Assembly (NCBI GenBank): GCA_036497945.1
Contig: DASXIN010000180.1
Span: 1 to 64,000, forward strand
Reading direction: 5' to 3'
DNA: 64,000 bases
Origin: RYN-230 sp036497945
Lineage (GTDB): Bacteria > Actinomycetota > Actinomycetes > Streptosporangiales > Streptosporangiaceae
The notes below the pieces were generated by a model. The model saw nothing but the letters and a program-made list of their open reading frames with translations, was not told the origin of the DNA and did not search any database. Made by a program: the position numbers and the translations under genes. Below are positions 31,245 to 39,387 of the stretch, piece by piece. Numbering within the stretch: position 1 is the first letter of the stretch; each line of letters starts with the position of its first letter.

Positions 31245-32498
31245 ATGGACTCCTGGCGTGCCGCGAACGTTCCCCAGCTACCGGGGCGGGGCCCCGCGAC
31301 TCTGCTCACCAACACCGCGACCGGCCAGCTGACCGTGGCCGCGGTCGGCCCGGCCGCCACCCTGTATGCCTGCGGGATCACCCCGTACGACGCCACGCAC
31401 ATCGGGCATGCCGCCACGTTCCTGGCCTGGGACCTGCTCGTCCGGGCCTGGCGCGACGCTGGCTACCAGGTGAGCTACGTGCAGAACGTGACCGACGTGG
31501 ACGACCCGCTGCTGGAGCGCGCGGACCGGGACGGCGAGGACTGGCGGGCGCTGGCCGACCGGGAGATCGACCGGTACCGGGCCGACATGACCGCGCTCCG
31601 GGTGCTGCCCCCGGACCGGCTGGTCGGCGCGGTGGAGGCGCTGGACATCATCGAGCCGTTCGCCGGCCGGCTGGCCGACCGGGGCGCGGTGTACCAGGTG
31701 GACACGGACGAGTACTACTCCCGGGCCTGCGACGACCAGTTCGGCTCGGTGTCCGGGCTGAGCCCGGCCGAGATGCTGGAGCTGTTCGCCGAGCGCGGCG
31801 GTGACCCCAGCCGGCCGGGTAAGAAGGACGCGCTCGACCCGCTGGTCTGGCTGGCCGCCCGGCCCGGGGAACCGTCCTGGCCGGCCCGGTTCGGCCGGGG
31901 CCGGCCCGGCTGGCACGTGGAGTGCGCCGCCATCGCCACGCACCATCTGGGCACGACGTTCGACGTGCAGGCCGGCGGCACCGACCTGATCTTCCCGCAC
32001 CACGAGATGAGCGCGTCGCACGCCCGGGTGGCGCTGGAGCCGGATGCGTTCGCCCGGGTCTACGCGCACGCCGGCATGGTCCGGCTGGACGGCGAGAAGA
32101 TGTCCAAGTCCCTGGGCAACCTGGTGTTCGTGTCCGGGCTGCTGGCCGAGGGGGCGGATCCGATGGCCATCCGGCTGGCCATCCTGGCGCACCACTACCG
32201 GCCGGACTGGGACTGGACCGCGGACAGCCTGGCCGCGGCCACCGCCCGGCTGGCCCGCTGGCGCGCGGCGGTGCGCACCGCCGCCGCGGCGGCGGTCCCG
32301 GTACCGCCCGGCGAGGAGGTGCTGGCCGCGGTGCGCGAGCGGCTGGCCGACGATCTGGACGCCCCCGGCGCGCTGGCTGCCGTAGACCGCTGGGCCGACG
32401 CCGTGCTCAGCGGCCAGCCCGGCTCGGCCGCCGACCCCGCAGCCGCCGCCCGCCTGGTCCGCGACACGGTGGATGCCCTCCTCGGCATCGCCCTGTAG
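31245..32498 (+). CDS. mshC: L-cysteine:GlcN-Ins ligase (mycothiol biosynthesis)
   Basis: 417 residues, close to the usual 410. It is a cysteinyl-tRNA-synthetase paralogue: ATLYACGITPYDATHIGHAATF holds the zinc Cys and HIGH motif, WHVECAAIA and FPHHEMSASHAR the other metal/Cys-binding residues, and EKMSKSLGN the KMSKS loop. The tRNA-binding C-terminal domain of CysRS is short, as in MshC. It joins cysteine to glucosaminyl-inositol with ATP, the third step of mycothiol synthesis, showing that the organism uses mycothiol as its main thiol. In some actinobacteria mshC is not linked to the other msh genes, as here. Confidence 0.96.
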   Translation: MDSWRAANVPQLPGRGPATLLTNTATGQLTVAAVGPAATLYACGITPYDATHIGHAATFLAWDLLVRAWRDAGYQVSYVQNVTDVDDPLLERADRDGEDWRALADREIDRYRADMTALRVLPPDRLVGAVEALDIIEPFAGRLADRGAVYQVDTDEYYSRACDDQFGSVSGLSPAEMLELFAERGGDPSRPGKKDALDPLVWLAARPGEPSWPARFGRGRPGWHVECAAIATHHLGTTFDVQAGGTDLIFPHHEMSASHARVALEPDAFARVYAHAGMVRLDGEKMSKSLGNLVFVSGLLAEGADPMAIRLAILAHHYRPDWDWTADSLAAATARLARWRAAVRTAAAAAVPVPPGEEVLAAVRERLADDLDAPGALAAVDRWADAVLSGQPGSAADPAAAARLVRDTVDALLGIAL

Positions 32499-32513
32499 GG
32501 GTTCCAGCGGTTC

Positions 32514-32546
32514 GGCGATATCGTGATATCGAAAAGCGATATCGCC
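32514..32546. promoter_or_regulatory. Triple GATATC palindrome array (probable operator)
   Basis: CGATATCG (32516-32523), TGATATCG (32524-32531) and CGATATCG (32537-32544) lie in 33 bp, and the outer pair extends to a perfect 10-bp inverted repeat (GGCGATATCG/CGATATCGCC). It lies 18 nt upstream of the ATG at 32564. In a GC-rich background such A/T hexamers are unlikely by chance; an autoregulatory site is probable. Confidence 0.65.
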
Positions 32547-32563
32547 GCACCACGGAGCCGACC

Positions 32564-33013
32564 ATGACCGAACCAGCCGAGCCCGCAGAGTCGCCGGAAA
32601 CTGGCCCGCCTGCTACCGCCTATTCCTCGATGGACGCGTCCGCGCTGCTGGTCCACGCGCTGGCCCAGCTGCCGCCGGCCGACCGGGACAAGGTGTACAC
32701 CTGGCTGCTCGGCACCAGCCTGCAGCTGCAAGGCGGCCTGGTCGGCCCGCTCGGCGGGCAGCTCACCCGGGCGATGCGGGCCGACGTGCCGGCCGCCGCG
32801 CAGCAGGAGTTCGCCGAGGCGGAGGCCGAGGTGGTGCGCGGCCTGTTCCGCAGCCCGGGGTCGCCGGCCCAGCAGATGGTCCCGGTCCGGTTCTCCGCCG
32901 AGCAGCACAGGAGGCTGCGCGCCTGGTGCAGCGAGCACGGCTTCTCCATGGCCACCGTGATCCGCGGCCTGGTGGACCGCTTCCTGGACGGCCAGCAGGC
33001 CGCGTCGGGCTGA
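32564..33013 (+). CDS. Conserved actinobacterial protein with RHH-like C-terminus
   Basis: 149 residues from ATG 32564. Residues 20-85 contain a helical segment (SALLVHALAQLPPADRDKVYTWL). The last 45 residues (VPVRFSAEQHRRLRAWCSEH, then GFSMATVIRGLVDRFLDGQ) have the strand-helix-helix pattern of ribbon-helix-helix DNA-binding proteins. I infer a transcriptional regulator that binds the GATATC repeats just upstream. It ends 6 nt before the stop of the convergent hydrolase gene. Confidence 0.72.
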   Translation: MTEPAEPAESPETGPPATAYSSMDASALLVHALAQLPPADRDKVYTWLLGTSLQLQGGLVGPLGGQLTRAMRADVPAAAQQEFAEAEAEVVRGLFRSPGSPAQQMVPVRFSAEQHRRLRAWCSEHGFSMATVIRGLVDRFLDGQQAASG

Positions 33014-33019
33014 CCCAGC

Positions 33020-34795
33020 TCAGCTGAGCAGCGCGATATCCACCCGGCGCAGCACCCGCTGCGCCTGATCCAGCTGCACGGCCAGGCTCAGCCGGGCATG
33101 CTCACCGGTCAGCTCGACCGTCACCGAGTTCCGGCCATTCCCATTACTGAACGCCCCGGCCCGGCACCGACCTGCCCAGGCCCGGGCCATCCGCAGCCGG
33201 CGAACCAGCACGGCGGTGTCCATCGGCTCAGCGACCGGGAGGTCGGCGGGCCAGCCGGAGGCACCGGCGTTGAGCAGAGAAATGAGCGCCTGGGTGCGCT
33301 GCCAGAGCGGGGAATCCCAGGCCGGCGGGACGGCCAGGGACAGCGCCTGGACGCGCGGCGAGTCCTCGGGGGTGAGCTTGATCTCCACTGCGGCCTCGCC
33401 GCGCTCGCCGCGCAGCCACCAGCGCAGGTGAGCGGGGGAGTCGGACTCGGCCGGGCGGGCCGCGCCGCTGGGCGGGCCGAGGCGCTGCCAGGCCAGCGCG
33501 GCCTTCTCCCGGCGGGCGGCGTACGGCTCGTCCTGCGCCACGTTCGGGCTGAAGATCCGGTCCGCCGCCGCGTCGTCCCAGGACCGGAGCAGCTCATCCA
33601 CCGCCTGCTGGGCCTGCCGGGTCTCCGGCCACGGGGTGCCGGGCGCGGGCACCGGGCCACGGGCGCGCGGCTGGCCCGCGGGCGCCGCCGGGGCGGCCCG
33701 CAGCAGCGCGTCCAGCAGCTGGCCGGCCAGCGGGTGCGCCGCCGCGTAGGTGCTGTTGGCCAGCACGACCACGGCCAGGCCGGAGGCCGGGTGCCAGCGC
33801 ATGTGACTGCCGAAGCCGGGGTAGCCGCCGCCGTGGAACACCAGCCGGCCCCAGGCCGGGTGCTCCTCGATAAACAGCCCGAAGCCGTAGCTGAACTGAC
33901 TGCCCAGGCCGGCCCCGCCGGGCAGCGGCAGCGCCGGGTAGGGCGGGATGGCGACCTGCGGCAGCTGCATCTCGCGCCGGCTGGCCCGGCGCAGCGGATG
34001 CGGCCCGCCGTCCGCCTCGGCCCCGGCCGGGAACCCGGCGGCCAGCCCGGTGACCCAGCGGGCCAGGTCGCGCACGCAGCTGAACACCCCGCCCATCGGC
34101 GCGAACGCGCCGTTGCCGTCGGGCACCAGCTCGGCCCAGCCGGCCGCGCCGCGCTGGTAGCCGCGGGCCAGCCCGGCGGGATCGAAGTCGGCCAGCTCGT
34201 ACCCGGTGCGGTCCAGGCCCAGCGGGCCGAGCAGGCGGCTGGCCACGAAGTCCTGGTAGCTGGCCCCGGCGGCCGCGGTTACCACCTGGCCGAGCAGCGC
34301 GTAGCCCAGGTTGGAGTACTCGAAGACGGTGCCCGGGGCCCACGCCTGGCGCACGCCGCGGCGCAGCAGCGTGGCGAACTCGGCCAGCGGCAGGCCCTGC
34401 TGCCGGTCCCCCCACGGGTCGTCGGTCGGGAAGCCCGCCGTCATGGTCAGCAGGTGCCGCACCGTGATGTCCGGCGCGTCCGCGCTGACCTGGCGCATCC
34501 CGCGCAGCTCGGGGACCAGGAGGCCGACCGGGTCGTCGAGCCGGAGGGCGCCGTCGTCGCGCAGCGCGAGCACCGCCGCGGCGGTGAAGCTCTTGGTCAT
34601 CGAGGCGATGCGGAACACGGTCCCGGCGTCCGGTGCCGGGCCGCCCAGCCAGCGCTGGCCGTAACCGCCGGTGTGTCGCAGGGCGCCGCCGGCCACGATC
34701 CCGTACGCCACCGCGGGTGCGCCGCCGCTCCGCTGGAAGTCCGCGACCAGCTCGTCCGCGGCGGCGACCACGGCCGGCGGCAGGTGTTCTTCCAC
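33020..34795 (-). CDS. Serine beta-lactamase-family (class C/DD-peptidase-like) hydrolase
   Basis: 591 residues from GTG 34795; longer readings would overlap the divergent oxidase gene. The active-site SxxK is SMTK in FRIASMTKSFTAAA, YSN in FEYSNLGYALLGQ is the second motif, and HGGGYPGFGSHMRW the third. The catalytic domain covers about 10-380, and a C-terminal 200-residue module (TRQAQQAVDELLRSWDDAAA to the end) resembles the extra domain seen in some cytosolic esterase-type members. No signal peptide. It probably hydrolyses esters or small peptides rather than beta-lactams; the substrate is unknown. Confidence 0.88.
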   Translation of the reverse strand: MEEHLPPAVVAAADELVADFQRSGGAPAVAYGIVAGGALRHTGGYGQRWLGGPAPDAGTVFRIASMTKSFTAAAVLALRDDGALRLDDPVGLLVPELRGMRQVSADAPDITVRHLLTMTAGFPTDDPWGDRQQGLPLAEFATLLRRGVRQAWAPGTVFEYSNLGYALLGQVVTAAAGASYQDFVASRLLGPLGLDRTGYELADFDPAGLARGYQRGAAGWAELVPDGNGAFAPMGGVFSCVRDLARWVTGLAAGFPAGAEADGGPHPLRRASRREMQLPQVAIPPYPALPLPGGAGLGSQFSYGFGLFIEEHPAWGRLVFHGGGYPGFGSHMRWHPASGLAVVVLANSTYAAAHPLAGQLLDALLRAAPAAPAGQPRARGPVPAPGTPWPETRQAQQAVDELLRSWDDAAADRIFSPNVAQDEPYAARREKAALAWQRLGPPSGAARPAESDSPAHLRWWLRGERGEAAVEIKLTPEDSPRVQALSLAVPPAWDSPLWQRTQALISLLNAGASGWPADLPVAEPMDTAVLVRRLRMARAWAGRCRAGAFSNGNGRNSVTVELTGEHARLSLAVQLDQAQRVLRRVDIALLS

Positions 34796-34841
34796 ATGGT
34801 GACGGTAGCGGAATCGGAGCCGGGGCCGTAGGTTCCCACGC

Positions 34842-36122
34842 ATGGGGACAGCGTTGTCCGGCCGCCGGGCCAACTGGGCAGGCAACATCGTGTACCGGGC
34901 CAGTGAGCTGGCCAAACCCGCCGACCTGGCCGGGCTGCAGGCCGTGGTCCGGGAGCACCGGCAGGTGCGCGCGGTGGGGGCCGGTCATTCGTTCAACCGG
35001 ATCGCCGACACGCCGGGCGTGCAGATCTCGCTGGACGGCCTCCCCACCGAGATCAGCATCGACCCGGACCGGGCCGCGGTGACGGTGCCCGGCGGGCTGA
35101 CCTACCAGGAGCTGACCCCGCGGCTGTCCGCGGCGGGCTGGGCGCTGCCCACCCTGGCCTCGCTGCCCCAGCTGACCGTGGCGGGCGCGTGTGCCACCGC
35201 CACCCACGGCTCCGGGGACGCCATCGGCAACCTGGCCACCGCGGTGTCCGGCATGCAGCTGGTCACGGCCGACGGCGGGTTGCGTACGCTGCGCCGGGAC
35301 ACCGACGGCGAGCGGTTCCGCGGCGCCGTGGTCGGGCTGGGCGCGCTCGGTGTGGTGGCCACGCTGACCCTGGACCTGGTGCCCACGTTCGAGGTCCGGC
35401 AGTACGTTTACCAGGGGCTGCCCGCGGCCATGCTGGGCAGCCACTTCGACGAGATCTTCGGCAGCGGGTACAGCGTCAGCGTGTTCACCGACTGGCAGGG
35501 CACCCGGCACAGCCAGGTCTGGGTCAAGCAGCGGGTCGGCCCGGAGGCCTGGCGGCCTGAGCCGCACTGGATGGACGCCACGCTGGCCGACCGGCCGCTG
35601 CACCCGGTCCCGGGCCAGCCCGCCGAATACGCCACCGAGCAGCTCGGGGTGCCCGGGCCGTGGTATGAGCGGCTGCCGCACTTCCGCACCGAGGCCACCC
35701 CGAGCAGCGGGCAGGAACTGCAGTCCGAATACCTGCTGCCCCGGCAGCGCGCGGCGGCTGCGTTCGACGCGCTGGCCAGCCTGGCCAGCGTCGTGGCGCC
35801 GGTACTGCAGATCTGTGAGATCCGCACGGTGGCCCCGGACGACCTGTGGCTCAGCCCGAGCTACCAGCGGGACACGGTGGCGCTGCACTTCACCTGGATC
35901 AAGGACACCGCCGCGGTGACGCCGGTCGTCGCGGCTATCGAGCACCTGCTCGCCCCGCTCGGCGCCCGGCCGCACTGGGCCAAGCTGTTCGCCATCGCCC
36001 CGCACGCGGTGCGCGCGCTCTATCCCCGGTCCGCCGACTTCCAGCAACTGCTGCGCGACACCGACCCGGCGGGGAAGTTCCGCAACAGCTTCGTGGCCAA
36101 GTACTTCCCGGCCGGCCGCTGA
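34842..36122 (+). CDS. aldO: Alditol (xylitol/sorbitol) oxidase
   Basis: 426 residues. The FAD-binding PCMH fold has GAGHSFNRIADTPG, with H49 at the place of the covalent FAD histidine of Streptomyces AldO, then ATATHGSG and GALGVVATLTLDL. The catalytic half shows NWAGN at the N-terminus, EQLGVPGPWYERLPHFR, TPSSGQELQSEYLLPR, CEIRTVAPDDLWLSP, HFTWI and RPHWAKLF, all close to AldO. It oxidises the terminal hydroxyl of xylitol, sorbitol or glycerol with oxygen, giving the aldose and hydrogen peroxide. No transporter is adjacent. Confidence 0.88.
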   Translation: MGTALSGRRANWAGNIVYRASELAKPADLAGLQAVVREHRQVRAVGAGHSFNRIADTPGVQISLDGLPTEISIDPDRAAVTVPGGLTYQELTPRLSAAGWALPTLASLPQLTVAGACATATHGSGDAIGNLATAVSGMQLVTADGGLRTLRRDTDGERFRGAVVGLGALGVVATLTLDLVPTFEVRQYVYQGLPAAMLGSHFDEIFGSGYSVSVFTDWQGTRHSQVWVKQRVGPEAWRPEPHWMDATLADRPLHPVPGQPAEYATEQLGVPGPWYERLPHFRTEATPSSGQELQSEYLLPRQRAAAAFDALASLASVVAPVLQICEIRTVAPDDLWLSPSYQRDTVALHFTWIKDTAAVTPVVAAIEHLLAPLGARPHWAKLFAIAPHAVRALYPRSADFQQLLRDTDPAGKFRNSFVAKYFPAGR

Positions 36123-36142
36123 CGGGAGCTAGCCGCTGCGGC

Positions 36143-36340
36143 TTACTGGCTGGGCTGCGGGGTGTGGCAGTCCACCTTGGGGTTGACGCCCAGGTAGTTG
36201 AGCGGCCCGGCCAGAATCGTCACGGCAATCGTGCTCGCCTTGGTGCAGCTCGAAATCGAACCGTTGTAGTAGTGCCGTTGCGCCCCGGCTATAGCGCCGA
36301 TTATCAGCCAGATCACCAGAATGGCCGACCCTAGCCGCAC
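36143..36340 (-). CDS. Small conserved membrane protein
   Basis: 65 residues. MRLGSAILVIWLIIGAIAGA is a single N-terminal membrane segment or uncleaved signal. A short polar middle with one Cys follows, then TIAVTILAGPLNYLGVNPKV and a terminal Cys-containing CHTPQPSQ. The GPLNYxGVNPKV block is conserved in small actinobacterial proteins of this size; their function is unknown. The two cysteines could form a disulfide outside the cell. Confidence 0.75.
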   Translation of the reverse strand: MRLGSAILVIWLIIGAIAGAQRHYYNGSISSCTKASTIAVTILAGPLNYLGVNPKVDCHTPQPSQ

Positions 36341-36642
36341 GGTTTACCTCCGGGGGGCGAGACCGGCTGGAGCGCCTGCTGCGCTGGCCAGCCCGGGTGC
36401 CGGGTCAGCTTATCCCGCGATGGTGACATTCCGGCAATTCTGTGATCATTTCGTTTCCGTTTGCCGGGCGAGAGCGGCCGGCGGGCGGCTGTCAAGACCA
36501 GTTTCCGCGTTGTGCATGCGCGGGCGCAAAGTGCGGCCTTAGCGCGGGGCAAACCCCTTACCATTACCCCCAGCCGGCTATTTATCCACAGAACGCGAAA
36601 TCCAGGCTGGCCGCCTTCCCCGGCCCGGGCGACCGTGGCGGC
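36341..36642. other. Intergenic region with a DnaA-box-like site
   Basis: A 302-nt gap between divergent genes holds the promoters for the small membrane protein and the DUF4192 gene. It is slightly less GC-rich around 36420-36470 and 36540-36600. No open frame here has protein-like composition. Confidence 0.5.
36582..36590 (+). promoter_or_regulatory. Consensus DnaA-box sequence
   Basis: TTATCCACA matches the nine-base DnaA box exactly, 53 nt upstream of the DUF4192 start. No second box was seen close by, so it is more likely a regulatory or titration site than an origin. Confidence 0.4.
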
Positions 36643-37818
36643 ATGAATAACACTCCGTTCGCCCCCGGCCCCGGCCCGGGTAACGAGTTTTCCCAGCCGC
36701 CCCGGGTCCGTGTCAGCTCGCCCGGTGACATCCTCGCCGTCGTGCCGCACCTGCTCGGCTTCCATCCCGCCCGCAGCCTGGTGGTGGTCGGTGCTGGGCG
36801 GCCGCCGCAGCGGGTCGAGCTCGCCTTCCGCTACGACCTGCCTGACCCACCGGACACCGCGACCGCGGCCGAGATCGCCAGGCACGCCGCCGCGGTGCTC
36901 GAGCAGCGTGCGCTGCGCACCGTGATCGGCATCGGCTACGGCCCGGGCGCGCTGGTCACCCCGGTGGCCGACCGGCTCAGCGCCGCGGTGCGCGAGCGTG
37001 GCCTGCGGCTGCACGAGCTGCTGCGGGTCGAGGACGGCCGCTACTGGTCCTACGTCTGTGCCAACCCGGACTGCTGCCCGCCCGAGGGGGTGCGCTTCGA
37101 TGTCCAGGCCAGCCCGGCCGCCGCCGCGATGACCGTGGCCGGCCTGGTCGCCTACCCGGACCGGGCCGCGCTGGCCGGCACGCTGGCCCCGGTGACCGGG
37201 CCGACTGCCCGGGCTATGGAGCGGGCCACCATACGCGCCCGGACCCGCGCGGCCAAGCTGGTCAGCCTGGGCGCCCGCGGCGGCCTGGACCCGGCGACCA
37301 GGCTGCTGGCCGAGGCCGGCCGGCGGGCCGTGCGGGACGCCATCGCCAGCTACCGGGCGGGCCGGCCGGTCACCGCGGCCGATCCGGTGGCCTGGCTCTC
37401 GGTGGCCCTGGCCCACCTGCCGGTCCGGGACGACGCCTGGGCGCGGATGGACCCCGAGTACCGGGACGCGCACCTGCGGCTGTGGTCCGACGTAGTCCGC
37501 CGGGCCCGGCGGGCCTACCTGGCCGCGCCTGCCTCCCTGCTGGCGTTCACCGCCTGGCAGTGCGGCGAGGGGGCGCTGGCCAACATCGCCCTCGACCGCG
37601 CGCTGGCCGCGGATCCCGGCTACTCGCTGGCCCAGCTGCTGCGGGACATCCTGGACGCGGGCGTGCCACCGTCCGAGGCGCGGCCGCCGATGACCCCGGA
37701 GCAGGTCGCGGACAGCTACCTGGTCACCGAGACCGGGCCACAGCCGCCGGGCCGGCGCGTTCCGAAGCGGCGGGACCTGGGTACATCCGGGGGCAAACCG
37801 GGATCTACTGCACGGTAA
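36643..37818 (+). CDS. DUF4192 domain protein
   Basis: 391 residues from ATG 36643. RVSSPGDILAVVPHLLGFHP at about 23-42 is the start signature of DUF4192; VVVGAGRPPQRVELAFRYDL, GIGYGPGALVTPVADRLS, LLRVEDGRYWSYVC and CCPPEGVRFD follow, then a helical C-terminal half with AYLAAPASLLAFTAWQCGEGALANIALDRAL. The family is widespread in actinobacteria and uncharacterised. The paired cysteines in NPDCCPPEG are a family feature. Soluble. Confidence 0.88.
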   Translation: MNNTPFAPGPGPGNEFSQPPRVRVSSPGDILAVVPHLLGFHPARSLVVVGAGRPPQRVELAFRYDLPDPPDTATAAEIARHAAAVLEQRALRTVIGIGYGPGALVTPVADRLSAAVRERGLRLHELLRVEDGRYWSYVCANPDCCPPEGVRFDVQASPAAAAMTVAGLVAYPDRAALAGTLAPVTGPTARAMERATIRARTRAAKLVSLGARGGLDPATRLLAEAGRRAVRDAIASYRAGRPVTAADPVAWLSVALAHLPVRDDAWARMDPEYRDAHLRLWSDVVRRARRAYLAAPASLLAFTAWQCGEGALANIALDRALAADPGYSLAQLLRDILDAGVPPSEARPPMTPEQVADSYLVTETGPQPPGRRVPKRRDLGTSGGKPGSTAR

Positions 37819-37925
37819 ACTTCCGTGGCCGCTGGCCGGCCCGGCCTGGAATTTGCCCTGATGGGGCTGGTGCGTTCATCCTCATCCCCGAGGCCGCGGT
37901 CGGCCGAGAGCGAACGGAGGGCGGA

Positions 37926-39341
37926 GTGACACAGCTGGGCGCACAGGAGCAGCAGCCACCCGCGCAGCGGGCAGATGTGGCTGCGCAGCAGGCACATGCC
38001 GCGGCAGTGGCCCGCTTGCAGCAGGCGTATGCGGCGATTCCACCGGGGCGCAGAGTCCGACTGGCCAAGCGCACCTCGAACCTGTTCCGGTTCCGCGACG
38101 CCAGCCCGGCGGCTGGCCTGGATGTATCTGCCTTCGGCCAGGTCATCTGGGTGGACCCGGACACCAGGACGGCCCGGGTGGGCGGCATGACCAGCTACGA
38201 GGACCTGGCCGATGCCACCCTGCGGCACGGCCTCATGCCGCTGGTGGTGCCCCAGCTCAAGACGATCACGCTGGGCGGCGCGGTGTCCGGGCTGGGCATC
38301 GAGTCCACCTCGCTGCGCAGCGGCCTGCCGCACGAGTCGGTGCTGGCCGTGGAGATCCTCACCGGGGACGGCCAGGTGGTGACGGCCACCGCGGACAACG
38401 CGCACGCCGACCTGTTCCACGGCTTCCCGAACTCCTACGGCACCCTGGGCTACGCGCTGTCGCTGACCATCGAACTGGAGCCGGTGCAGCCGTTCGTGCA
38501 CCTGCGGCACTTCCGGTTCGCCGACCCCGAGTCATGCATGGCGGCGATCGAGCAGATCGCTGCGGACGGCAGCTACCAGGGGCACCGGGCTGACTTCGTG
38601 GACGGCGTGCTGTTCAGCCTGACCGAGCTGTACCTCACCGTGGGGGCGTTCAGCGAGGTGGCGCCGTGGCGCAGCGACTACACCGGCGGCCAGATCTTCT
38701 ACCAGTCGCTGCGCGGGCCGCGGGAGGACTTCCTCACCATCCGCGACTACCTGTGGCGCTGGGACACCGACTGGTTCTGGTGCTCCCGGCCGTTCGGCGT
38801 GCAGAACCCGGTGATCCGGCGGCTCTGGCCGCGTCGCTACCGCCGGTCGGACGTGTACCGGTCGCTGGTCGCCTTCGACCGGCGGCACGGCCTGTCCGCC
38901 GCGCTGATCGCGGGCCGCGGGCGGCCGCCCCAGGAGTCGGTCATCCAGGACGTGGAGATCCCGGTCGGCCGGGGCGCCGAGTTTCTCCGCTCCTTCGCCG
39001 CCGAGGTGGGCATGACCCCGGTATGGCTGTGCCCGCTGCGGCTGCGCAGCCGGGCCGCCTGGCCGCTGTACCCACTGGCCCCGGACGAGGTGTACGTGAA
39101 CTTTGGTTTCTGGGGCATGGTCGCGCTGCCGCCCGGCCGGGCCGACGGGTACCACAACCGGCTCATCGAGGACAAGGTGGCCGCGCTGGGTGGGTCCAAG
39201 GGCCTGTACTCGACCTCGTTCTACTCCCCGGAGCAGTTCTGGGCGACGTACAACGGGCCGGCCTACACGGCGCTGAAGAGCCGGTATGACGCGGACGGGC
39301 GGCTGGCCGGGCTGTACGAGAAGTGCGTACGTGGCCAGTAA
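37926..39341 (+). CDS. tmsA: FAD-binding oxidoreductase of 10-methyl fatty acid synthesis (TmsA/BfaA-like)
   Basis: 471 residues from GTG 37926 (GGAGGGCGGA upstream). It has a DWARF1/24-dehydrocholesterol-reductase-like layout: KRTSNLFRFRD, GQVIWVDPDTRTARVGGMTS, VVPQLKTITLGGAVSGLGIE (FAD site), FPNSYGTLGYALSLTIEL, and a C-terminal catalytic half with DTDWFWCSRPF, DVEIPVG and NFGFWG. Next to a cyclopropane-synthase-like methyltransferase this is the known actinobacterial pair that makes 10-methyl branched fatty acids (tuberculostearate type): the methyltransferase makes a 10-methylene intermediate and this enzyme reduces it with NADPH. Substrates are phospholipid-bound oleate chains. Confidence 0.83.
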   Translation: MTQLGAQEQQPPAQRADVAAQQAHAAAVARLQQAYAAIPPGRRVRLAKRTSNLFRFRDASPAAGLDVSAFGQVIWVDPDTRTARVGGMTSYEDLADATLRHGLMPLVVPQLKTITLGGAVSGLGIESTSLRSGLPHESVLAVEILTGDGQVVTATADNAHADLFHGFPNSYGTLGYALSLTIELEPVQPFVHLRHFRFADPESCMAAIEQIAADGSYQGHRADFVDGVLFSLTELYLTVGAFSEVAPWRSDYTGGQIFYQSLRGPREDFLTIRDYLWRWDTDWFWCSRPFGVQNPVIRRLWPRRYRRSDVYRSLVAFDRRHGLSAALIAGRGRPPQESVIQDVEIPVGRGAEFLRSFAAEVGMTPVWLCPLRLRSRAAWPLYPLAPDEVYVNFGFWGMVALPPGRADGYHNRLIEDKVAALGGSKGLYSTSFYSPEQFWATYNGPAYTALKSRYDADGRLAGLYEKCVRGQ

Positions 39342-39387
39342 GGCCAGCAGGCAGTAAGGCAGTCATGGGGCAGAAAGGAAAGCAGAC

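Noticed and set aside
33594..36047. 817-residue minus-strand open frame over aldO and the hydrolase gene
   Set aside because: Antisense shadow of two well-supported genes; low-complexity composition.
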